This document shows positions 51,601 through 63,600 of a DNA stretch of 64,000 nt, in pieces; the first letter of the stretch is position 1; each line of letters opens with the position of its first letter. The stretch comes from Tubulanus polymorphus (lineage: Eukaryota > Nemertea > Palaeonemertea > Tubulaniformes > Tubulanidae). The notes under the pieces are model-generated. The model worked only from the letters and a program-made list of their open reading frames with translations. It was not told where the DNA came from and searched no databases. The stretch lies in NCBI RefSeq assembly GCF_964204645.1, contig NC_134026.1, positions 9,931,450 through 9,995,449 on the forward strand, read 5' to 3'. The position numbers were made by a program, and so were the translations under genes.

Positions 51601-54600
51601 AATAGTTTCATAACCTAGTATGTACCACATCCTCAATCGCTATACAATGGGCAATCTGATTGGCACTTAAATTTAGTCTAATCAAATGAAGTTAGGTCTA
51701 TTCAAGCAGGGTTTTGTACCTGGCAGTCCAGATAGCAATCAAGTTTGAATGCCTGCAGCGGAAGGATGCAAGAATTCAAACCTGAGAAGCACTAGTGAAG
51801 GAGTACTATTTGTGATTAATTACTGGTTGACATTTTTAATCCACAACTGTGAATGTGAACTGACATATTTGGATCTTGTGAAATTTACATACCACCATTT
51901 TATCAACTAATTGATTGATTTTCTTGCTTTGAGCATGCATCTTATCAGCCACACGAGTTTCAATTCCTTCAATTTTCTTCAACTCAATCAACTGCGTCTC
52001 TAATGAACGACGTTTTGCCTGCATAATAAACATGAATAACCAGCATGTTACACTGTCCTTATGCGGCTAAATGGACTCTGGCTAAACTTAGTGAAAGCCC
52101 AATATATACATGGCCATAAATACAAGTTCACGTAGATGGCTCAGGAATTCAGACCAATATGGCCACAGGTCAGCCATATTGGAAGCATTCTCTATGACGT
52201 TCATTATATGTATACCTCCTGAACTACACCACAGGGTATAATAATGTTACAGGATTGTCTAGAATGAAATAAAGCGTCAAGTCACAATAATATCAAGAGC
52301 TTAATGCAGATGTGATGATTGTGCTATAATTGACTTATAGCTGGTTTAGGCCAGATACATTAATGAACATAATCGAACCAGAGCCTGTACCAAGATGTGA
52401 GCTCATAATGATAACACTATCTACTCACTTCACTATCTTGCAGTTTCTTATGAAGGGAACCGTCATTCTTTTCAGTCTGGCTCAAATTCAGCAATTCATC
52501 TTCTAATTTCTCAAGTTTTGAATTTGCCTCGTTCAGTTTCTCTTCTAAACTGGCTTTATCGCCAATCATCTACAATGCACCATAGTATTGGGTTATGAGC
52601 CCATGTACAATAATACATGCTGGAGTACATATTCACGCATTCAAATGACCTTTTTTGAACAAAGAAGGTCACAAGACAGCCATCTTGTTTTCGATGGACA
52701 CAATTCTTTATGCGATGCTAGGCCCTGGGAAGGGATGCATATACAAACCAAACCTCAAGTAATTTAATCAAAGCATCTTCAAAATTTCCTATGAAAACCT
52801 AAACAAGAGGACCATAAGGTCCATATGGTCGAAGACAGTGTTTAAAATTGACTAAATAGTAGTGAGTGGATGCATGAGGAGATGTCTTATCATTGAAAAC
52901 GAATTCACGTTTCCAGGGTTTCCGTGAGGCTGTTTTTTTTACTGTAAAAGGGACATTTTCCCCCAGCTAAAAGAATCCTGAAAAATTCTTTGAGGAATTT
53001 TGAAAATAAATTGATTATTTGTTCTTGAAACACATTATAGTGTTCATATTTTAGTTCGTTTTAGTTCTGTTTCAATACATGTACTACTAAAATGCGTGGC
53101 TGACGATGTAGTGTAATAGTAATAGAGCTAAGCCATAACTACCTTCCCGACAAAGCATAGTTTAATCGCCCAGACAGATCCTTCCCACCCGATTTTCCAT
53201 AATGGTATAGTCCACACGTAAGCCAATGAAACTGTGTTCTCTCTGTGTGTGATGCTTCGATGAATGAACGAAGTTCCTGTGACAGGCACTACTATTAAAT
53301 GGTAGTTTTAATTACAGCAAAGACCACATGATTACATAAAGGCTGGCTTATGTCGACAAGCCACGCGACACCTACCGGCGCAACTGAGAGCAACCGCGAT
53401 CGCAGCCCAGTTTATGTCGACTGCGCTCCGATTCCCAGCAACTGAGGCCGACTAGCGGGATACGAGATCTGCCCAGTTGCTTCCTTTTATGTCGGTTACG
53501 ATTACTGGCAACTGCAACGGCTCAGATGGTCACGTGATAAGCATTTTGAGAATTATTTTGAATTATTCGGAAATATATTTCTATCAGAAAAGCTATTTCT
53601 TAAAGATCTTTATCTTGCTGATTCTGTTCTGAATACAATGTGCTAGCGACATCATATAAAGATGGCCGCTCACACCATAATTCGACCAATTTCGTTTCTA
53701 GATCTTCGGTGCAGTCATCTGCCGTGTTGAAGGTTTGAATTACATTTTGAACTACTTGAATTTGAAAGTTTATGACTAGTTACGAATGATGCTAACTACC
53801 GGTCATAATTTGTACTATGTATATGCGGTCTCCTATTGGCTGGAAACCCTGCGCTCAGTTCTGTCGCGTCGCAGATGAGCTTATGTCAGTTGCGATTGAA
53901 AGCAACTGTCCGCCTACTGTAGGCCGGAGTAGAACATGGGCAACTAGCCGGATACGGCTTGCGACGACTCGGTAGGCGAACCGATAGAGCAGCAACTGGC
54001 GGCCTCTTGTAGGCCGCTAATCGGCGATAAACCCAGTTGCGTCAGTAGGCGTCGCGTTGCTTGTCATAAGCCAGCCTTAAGAATGTACTCAAACGGCTAT
54101 AAAAATGGTCAAAACTTCCCCCTTTGGGCTTCACAGAAACCCTGCGTTTCTCATTATATCTTTTTTTCTACTATGCCTGCCGAACAATATATTTTTCGTC
54201 AATCTGAGTTGGCCTGTGCTTATACGATCAGCAGGATGCAGTCGCTTATCTCGCTATGTGTATACAGCACTGCTGTCTCTAGCCTACTACATGTGCTAAC
54301 ACGGGGTATTCCCAAGAGTACAACATCTTTGCATTACTGGTAATTTTCATGAAGAAAATCCCTCACTTGCAGTGGTTCGAAGAAAAATCCGGGTCAGCGA
54401 CCAAAAAACATATAATATTTATATAATTAGATTGTTCGAATTAATAAATTTCTTTTTTTTTTAAATTCCTATAATTTGTAGATAGTGGGTTTAATCTTAA
54501 AAGGGTAATAATTATTAAAAACAGAGCTGCCAACCTCAGAAAGATGTTGTCAGTACAATTTTTTGAGTTTGTCAGTATTTTCTTGAGGTTGTCAGTATTT

Positions 54601-57600
54601 TTCCAAGAATAACGCGACACAAAAAAAGCTGATGTTTTTATGATCATCAAAGATTCTAGAGTTTTTGGTTCTAATGATAGAGGTTCTTATTCTAAATCTA
54701 ATTGCTTTATTAATTGATAGCCCCTTATTACAGTTCATGAAGGTCTTATTTTACTCGTAATTTAAAGCTTTTATTATCCTTGAATTAAATCATAAGACGC
54801 GCGCCAGAGCTCTCCCCGTGCGTCTCAGTAGTGTTACAATACAGCGCATGTATTAATAGCTATATAGGTTAGTCAGTGGTGTACCAGAACACCGTTTCAA
54901 GATGGCGGCTATGAAGAGGGCGCCATGGGACAATACAGTGAGAACAGAACATTAACACCGCATACAACACGGGCCGAAAGCATCCGTAGCATCAGTGGTA
55001 TCGGGGTATCAGTAGTATCACCGGTCTCGGAGAGGATCGGTCAGTATCACTGGTAACCCGATACCACTGATACCAGTGATACTGCACGATCCTTCAGGAG
55101 ACCGGTGATACTGCTGCTAACCCGATACCACTGTTACCAGTGATACTGCCCGATCCTCTCCGGGACCGGTGATACTACTGCTACCCCGATACCACTGTTA
55201 CCAGTGATACTGTCCGATCCTTTTGGAGACTGGTGATACTACTGCTACGTACCCCGATACCACTGATACCAGTGATACTACCCGATCCTCTCCGCGACCA
55301 GTGATAGTACTGACACCCCGATACCACTGATACCAGCGATACTACGGATGCTTTCGGCCCGTGTTACTTGTCGTAATGTTCTGTTCTCATTGTATTGTCC
55401 CATGGCGCCCTCTACATAGCCGCCATGTTGAAACGGTGTTCTGGTACACCACCGAAAACCGCTATATATGTTCTCTATTGATCACTGCTGCTACTACAGC
55501 AGGGAAGTGTGTCTGTGTGTGAGACTATAGTATTACGAAAGCATTGAATGCTGCGCTGGCTGCGTACCAACAGGTGTTGAAAGATGAAACAATACTGACC
55601 GGAATAATGACAGTTGATAAGATGAATAGCTGATAGTGTTCCACTACTAATTGTAGGCCCACTATTGACTATTGAGTCAATTATTTTATCAACTTTCAGA
55701 ATTCTATTCAAGACCGTACTAAATAGAGAGCGACCGTAACACCGTACACAATAGGCCACGGCCGTATGAAAATACCCGTATGAAAATACGGAGAAACCGT
55801 ATGGGTTGGCAGCTCTGTAAAAAGGGTCATCCACGAGTGGCAAGAAGCCATTAAGCGGGGGTCTGGAGGCCCTCTCCCAGGAAAACTTAGAAAAATAACA
55901 CTCCTGCAGATGCAATTTCCAACCAAAGAAAAATATTTTGTACATCCTCAGGTGGTACCAAATTTTTGACGGGAAAGAATTTTGGGGCAAACTGAAAATG
56001 TAGAGGGTAGCACGTGCCCCTCATAAGAACAATGTAAATACCTGGTTGATTTTATGTTTAAACTCCAGTTCCCTTTGATCAAAATCTTCCAGTTGTTTAT
56101 TCATCTGTTCTTCAATTTCTCCACAAGCACGGCGACATTTTTCTTGTTCCTGAATGAAAAACAAGCCATTCTTCCTTTCAAATGATACAAACAATTCCTA
56201 TTCAAAGCTTAATGCACACATCGCCTGAAAAGTAGTATGTAAGAGAGGAAATGAATATGTCGGCCACTTGGTTTTAGAAACAACACCTATGGATTCATAA
56301 TGGTTTCATTAACACAGGGGTAAATTTAAATTCTAATCACTTGAATTATAGTAAGTCACGGAACAAGCCTGTTAGATGAGTGCATGATGGTCGGTCAAAA
56401 ATTTTTTGTTTCATCAATTCTTGCATGTTTTTTGGAATTAAATACATTGTATTGCTAACACCTTTAATGTTTCTTGTTGTCACTTACCACCAAAACCACA
56501 TGTAAATTACTGGGCAAACGAAATTTGTCATCTTTTTCAGTTTCCAGGGTGAACTCAACTGGTAATTCAGCTTCGTTAAAATACATATCCGTACTTCTAT
56601 ACCATAGTTTATTTCACTGTACCTTATTCAGTAGTTGCTGCAATTCAGTTACTTTGCTCCCAAGAACCGAGTGACTGGTTTCGTTTTGTCTGTTCTCTGT
56701 TCCCAGTCGAGCCACTTTCTTTCGCTGTATATCAAGTTCGTTTTCAAGCGCTGCAATTGTTACTTTATATTGATTCATCTCGGTCCTAGAACCGAAAGGA
56801 GTATTGACTGATAAACTAGAAACGAAGGCAGCATGGAGGTACCATTCTTAGACCATGCCAAAATTGAATAAACCCATACTAGAGAAATGGTAAGCTGTGA
56901 CCACTATGATTTGGATATTCAGTGCCAGTCACTCTTATTCGATACACATGAAAACCCAAACATGGCTTAGCAAAATCATTTATTGAAGATAATCAAACTG
57001 ACGATACTATTACTTTCTTGTTACTTAATTTCAACCACCTATGAACTTTTGATGAAAATTTTTCTTTTTCAAATTGACAAAATTGATTTAATCTTTAATT
57101 CATATTGACATATAGAACAAGAAGCCTGTCGGCTTATATAGCTCCGCTGTCTTTGTTGTGGCTTGGAGCATAGACTATCACATCAGTATCTATTTGAAAC
57201 TAGATGTTCAGGGACATTATAGCCACTTGGAGAAGGGCCACAATACCAATAATCATACTAACATACTCTAAACTGACAAACTGTTGGAACTGAAGTCATA
57301 AGTGGAACAAACTGTAGTCCCCAAGTATAGGCACCAAGTGAAATTTATCAAAAATCTATGCAATTGCTTCGATATAGAATGATGTACATAAAGGAGGAAG
57401 CTAGTGAGTGGAGAAAGCAGCTTTTAATAAATCAATATGCACAAGTTTTGGGAGATTACTTCCAAAAAGTTAAACAAGAAACAACAATTATTTATGTTTT
57501 ACAAATTAAGTCAGTTTATCTATACTTTTGTAGGCACTCCCCAATAGATCATTAGTATGAAGTTTGGTTGAAATCTACTGAAAACTGGAGTAGAAGTAGC

Positions 57601-60600
57601 AATTTAAGTGAAAATCTAAAAATAGCCCTAATTTGCATAATTTATGCAAAATCAAAAGTATGGCTCTATACTTTTGTAGGCACTCCCCCATACATCATTC
57701 GTACCAAGTTTGGTTGATATCTACTGAAAACTGAAGTAGAAGTAGCGATTTAAGTGAAAATCTAAAAATAGCCCTAATTTGCATAATTTATGCAAAATCA
57801 AAAATATGGCTCTGTACTTTTGTAGGCACTCCCCCATAGATCATTCATACCAAGTTTCATCAAGATCCCATCAGAACTGTAGGACTAGTAGGGATATAAA
57901 GAAAAAGTTGACGCCGGACACCGAACACCGAACACCGGACGGACGGACGGACGGACGGACGACGACGAACCCCCTAACCCATCAGCTGCTCCGCTGACCT
58001 TCGGTCACAGCGGAGCTAAAAAGTTGACGCCGGACACCGAACACCGGACGGACGGACGGACGGACGACGACGAACCCCCTAACCCATCAGCTCCGCTGAC
58101 CTTCGGTCACAGCGGAGCTAAAAAGTACTTGACTGCATCATTTGCAAACAATAACCTATTCGTAAATCAAAATTCATACAGATTTATACATGTTCTTTAT
58201 ATATTGACAAAATGGCTTGAAAAATCTCTAAGCAATGTCTAATACTTTACCTCTTCAAGTCTTCCCTAAGTTTTTCTGCTATTTCAGCTTGCTCTTCAAT
58301 GTCTTTCAGAAGCTTTTCGGCATCTCTGTCCATGTCAGCACGGGCTTTCTTTTCCAGTTCAAGATTACGTTTCAAGCTCTATACACAAATAACAACATTA
58401 AATACTGCAACCAATATTTCAATGGCCCTTTTTAATTGACTTTTGCGGTCTTCATATACTTGATTTTTGATGAGAAGGTACTTAAAATTGATGACCACTT
58501 TTTCTTGATCAAGTTCCAAGTTCCAAGGGCCTAATTCAATACATACGCTAATTTCAGTCATGTAATTAACAACATCCTTTTCAAGGTCATCTCTTTCCGC
58601 TGTGACACTCGCGAGTTTATTTTCCTTTTCGTTCAAACGACGTTTCACGTTTTCAAAGTCCGATTTCATGGTCGTCTCCTTATTCTCGAGGTGGTGATAT
58701 TTTTCGCGGATCGACTGCAACTCATTCGTACGGCATGTCAACTTGCGTTCCAGATTGTTTTTGGCTTTTGGTGAGCAAGTTTCGGATAGCAGCAGCGACG
58801 AACGACTGAAATGGACAAAATCGGAAAATTAGCCAAGTCATTACATTCATGAAAATAACTGGTAATATTTTTAACTGACAGTCGGTTAAATAGTGTTGAA
58901 GTGTTATCTTATCACATGTGACACATGTTACTGGAGTACAAATGCCGGAAGCGTGATTATTTGAACACTGTGCCAGCAAACTGCTATCGCAGTGATCTAA
59001 CTATCCATAGATAATCATAGTGCTTATAGATAAGAGTTATCTAATCATCTCCATTTCAAGATCAAAAACGAAATCTGATATACAAAACCAGCCCCAGAGA
59101 TATTGAAAGTCCTTACAATAATATTGTTATTAAAAAGTCATCGCCTTGAGCAGTTTTACAATGAGACTAGTACCGAGTGAGGATTTTCTGGATTTTACTC
59201 AAATAACTAACCTTTCGCTAGGTCGGTTACTCATTAGCATTTTCGTAAATGTGAAACCAATGAAGGGCAAATCTCGACCGGAAAACTCGCGATTGTTGGA
59301 CAACATGTCTAATCTAACCTCTGGTTTCTGGACCTCAAATTCATCGAAGTTTGAAGTGTCGTATTGACTAGTAACAGTCGGTATAAACGGCGGAGTTTCT
59401 AAGCGAAAATGAAAAAATATTTGAAGTCAATCAAGTAAAAACAAATTTTTCTATGATATTAGGGGATAAGGGGATACCAGAACTACCAACCTTTTCAGTG
59501 ATAGGGTCAAAATTTACATTGGGTAGGTCATGGACTATTTACCCGCAAAGGACAAATATCAGTGGAATACAAGTGGGAGAGGTCATGGATTTTTGTACAA
59601 ATGCGTACCCAGTGAAGGAAGGGGTTTGTTTAGATGCAGATACACGTTATGGGCTGGGGTCTTCCATCATGGTGATCTTGTTTGTGATCTCTTGAGATTT
59701 CCCACCCAGACCACAGTAGCGATCAGATGATCGTACCAGATCACTTTTACATTGGTTAGGCTGTATCCAGCATAGTTTGATGGTATTGGAAGGGGGGATG
59801 GAAATTTGCTTGTCCGCAAACAATTTGTGGTGGGGATCCTAAATTGGCAATTTTATCCATATGCAATCTAAGAATGGCCCCTTACGAGGGACTGATTGCT
59901 AGCCCACAGGCTGTACTTAAATGGGGAGGTAATAGGTTTGCACAGTACAATAACGATAATGTTGAAGAAAAAGGTTAATTTACCATGTCTTATTGTCGCA
60001 AAGTTTATCTCGGAGAAGAACTGATGCTTGCAGATGGCCTCATAATCCATGCGCTCATACTTTCCCGTAAGCAAACCTTTTATGAACGATTGAGCTTCAT
60101 TTGAAACGCGGACGCTTTCCTTCTTCGGAAATACAAGACATTTCTGATATGAAAAAAACAACACAGTGTCCTCATATGAAAATCAGCGAATTTCTTTGTT
60201 TAAAACTTAATTAATCTAAGTCACGGCTGAGTTGTCGCTTTGTGGCACGATCAATTAAATATCAATCTATAAGGTCTCATCCACAACTTAGTATTCCCGA
60301 TAGTCGGTCATGTGTGATAGATGGGGCAGTCATATTGATTTGATAGAATCTGTTCGATTGAAATGATGAACTGTCTAAATGGATGCGTCGTTGAATCAGT
60401 CAGTTAAATGAACTCGTCAGGCTACTCTGGCAGCTGAGGATATCTCAAACAGTCTTCGTAGCCTCCAGGCCAATCTGAAATTCAGGCCGTTTGAAAGGCA
60501 AATTCCAGGCCACTTTGATTGAAATAAAAAAATTCAAGTATTTCATATGATTGACACAAAGAAATATTGGTGGGGAAGTATTACACTTCAAATTCCAGGA

Positions 60601-63600
60601 TCTTCCTTGCTAGAAATAAGAAATTTATATTTCCGGCTTTTTCAGATTGCTATGAACCCTTTCAACTACTGTCAGTACTGATATACTTAAAATCAAATGT
60701 CAAATATGGATTGAGTCCATTTCTAGAATAAATCTATCTTCACAAACTTCATACCTTAAGCCTTCAGTGAACAGCGTAGAAGAGAGGGAGAGGGGGAAAT
60801 TTACAAGAGCCGGAGGCTTTCCCTACCTTATATTTCATTATATTACTGTATGTAGCAACCATCGAGCCTTCATCATCGGTGAACGGAGCCGTGCCGTACA
60901 ACATCTCGTAGGTCATAATTCCCAGCGACCACCAGTCGACTTCCACACCATATGCATCCGATGACGTACTATTCATAGCCGTAAGCAGTTCTGGCGAAAT
61001 ATAATCCGGTGTTCCAACGGGCATCTTCGAATGAACCTGATAAAAATAAATCGTTTATCGACCTGTTATCTCGCCCAATCAGAGAACGCCATGCGTCAAT
61101 TACCGAATTTTCCGGCCAATAAGCCGATTTTCTAGCCTCAGATTTTTACCCAAAATATCGTGATCGGCTTATTGGGCGGATACGATCTGACATAAAAAAT
61201 CACTTCCCGATCTATGCCACTCTAATGCTCTCAATGATCGTCAAAATCAAGAAAAGTGGTCGATATTTATTTGAGGTCATTATTTACTACCAATTATAAT
61301 CTATTTTGAACTATTTTATTTTTACTTTGATTGTTCCATCACCGCACAGCGGCAATGGTATACATTTATATAACGCACGAGTTCATCGTACTACCACGTG
61401 TCAGTTCATACATTAGTATATATGCAAATCAGCAGTGAGCCGCGTACTGCGTGTATGGCTGTGTGTATAGTAATCAGCTGAGTGAGTCTATATATAGCAC
61501 AGTCACTCGGCGATGATAGTATACACAGCACTCTCACACATCGGCGGGCGCTACTGTCAGCCTCTTAAATCGTCAATTAAGACGAACAAATTGACAAATC
61601 AGTGAATTAAAATCTCTGATGAAGGGCCTCGGCTTATTGGGCGAAGCTTTATGAAATCCATGTATTTTAGGCTAAAAAACTGCCCTCGGCTTATTGGCCG
61701 GAAAATACGGTATCTACGTGTTCCTCCACAGAATGGCTGTCAACAGACTGTACTATAGCGTCATCTATGGTAAGTACAGACTGCAGGGTCCTGTTTGACT
61801 CCAAAGAGTCAATTCATTTCCAATATTTGAAGTTAAGACATGGTACTCACAGTTACGTGAATATGAAATTCCCAAGTATTTCATGGGATATGTTTGTTTT
61901 TTAATTATACATCAAATTGAAATGGGGCCTTCGTAAGAATGAACAGAACATTTAAATGGTGACTGGTTGATAAATGAAGGAAAAAAATGCTGAAGTTGTT
62001 CTTTGCAAATACTATGTGAAGTGTAGCATGAATTTCTCTTCCCAGGTTAGAGGTATCAAAATCTCAAATATTCCTAACAACACATCTCTTTTACCCTTCT
62101 CACTTAGTTAGATAAACTACATGCGTACCTAGGTCCCATATTGGATTTGTTGAGACAATTCTTGTGCCAAGAATTTCAGACTTTTATGACATTGGTGCAT
62201 TTTCTAAAGGCTAATGCTGACAATGGTTATAATTGACCACAGGTAAAAAATCTTTTCTACTAATGCTTTTCATTTTTTCAAAAAGTATGAGTTAGAATAG
62301 AAGACAATGTAAGTCTTAACCTTAGTTCGTCAAACTTAAGTTGGCTTGATATTCTACAAGTGCAATAGTTGAACACAGGGATGAAAACGGCCCATATTGA
62401 AAAAGTTGGAAAATATTCCGAATTAAGAGCCGCTTTTCGAATGAGACGCCACATTGGTTTCTTCGACTCCACAATTGTGCCAACTACCGCCAAAAACCGT
62501 CTTAAGGAGCACTCCTAACTACGGAGCGCTCCGATGTGACGTGCGCAATTGTGGCGATTTACACTCTCAGGAATGAAGAAAATGGAAGAAAAGGTCGGAA
62601 ATCTGTCTATGGTCGCAAGATTTTCATCCCTGTAAACACTTGGTTTTCAAGTCAGTACTTACACAGCCCCCTTCCTCTAACGTAGCTGCCGATCCAAAAT
62701 CTGCTAACTTTACATGCCCAGTTCGGTCTATCAATATATTCTCGGGCTTGATATCCCTAAAATAAGACGATGCATAGCTAAACAAAAGATTTGGCTCACT
62801 TCACCTTATCTTAAAATGAAATGACATTCGTATATAAAATGTTGTAGTATTTCTCAGCGGGCATGTACTTGAGAACAGATTGCCATAACTGCAATGCCAG
62901 GGCGGATCTAGAAGGGAGCACGCGGAGCATGTGCTCCTGTCGCAAATTCTGATTGCCCTTTTTGAAAAAAGTGCGAAAAAAATTTTTCATTCTATAAAGT
63001 TCATTATCACATTGTTTCATATTAATAAATTCCCATCTCTTAAAGAATTGTTGCAGAATGTCATTTTTGTGTCTCAGGTGCCTGAAAATTGCATTAAAAT
63101 TGGTTGAAATTCAAAAATTTTCTGGGGGAGGTCCCCTATACCCCCCCGCGAACATGGATAGTGCCTTTTCTTATGAATTGCCCTTTTTTTAATTCTGTGC
63201 TCCTGTCATTACCTGCCTCTAGATCCGCCCCTGAATGCTGATGATTGAATAAAATTTTAATGTTTTTAGCATTTGATCTAATCCCGAAAGCTAATGTGGA
63301 ATTTCATGAAATTTTCCAATATTATTCAAATTAAAGACATTCGAAGAATCTAAATGGTGAGGACCCTGTAATTCTTGCACAGCATATGTCAAAATTTGAG
63401 GCTGAGGATGTTTATACCAAATGAGTATTTTGACGATGATGATATTACGAGAGGAGAAAGGCCACAATTTCAATAACTTATTATATTATGAAAGACTTTT
63501 AATCGATTAAACACGTCCAATATGATTGATGGAAATATTTCCAAACCTGTGCACGTAACCCATCATATGCAACGCTCGTATGGCCAACACTATTTCAGCC

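Larger units (their letters stand above)
34038..58805 (-). other. CIT: CIT exons 6-25: long coiled coil
   Basis: Twenty exons encode about 900 residues rich in Glu, Lys, Gln and Leu with heptad character and almost no Pro, apart from a short segment at 34150-34215. In citron kinases this rod mediates dimerisation and binds Rho-GTP, anillin and kinesins. Exon 24 (36082-36186) carries [14 protein letters not shown] followed by a Lys cluster, nearly the same as the vertebrate protein, and fixes the alignment. The largest intron (39840-47156) holds a LINE in opposite orientation. Exon 17 is the smallest at 54 nt. Confidence 0.9.

Noticed and set aside
55040-55340. Regularly spaced repeats resembling a CRISPR array
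   Set aside because: The units are contiguous minisatellite copies without unique spacers, in animal DNA.
55475-55990. 171-codon open frame on the minus strand
   Set aside because: Overlaps the end of a hAT-like element and shows no conserved motif; length alone is not enough.
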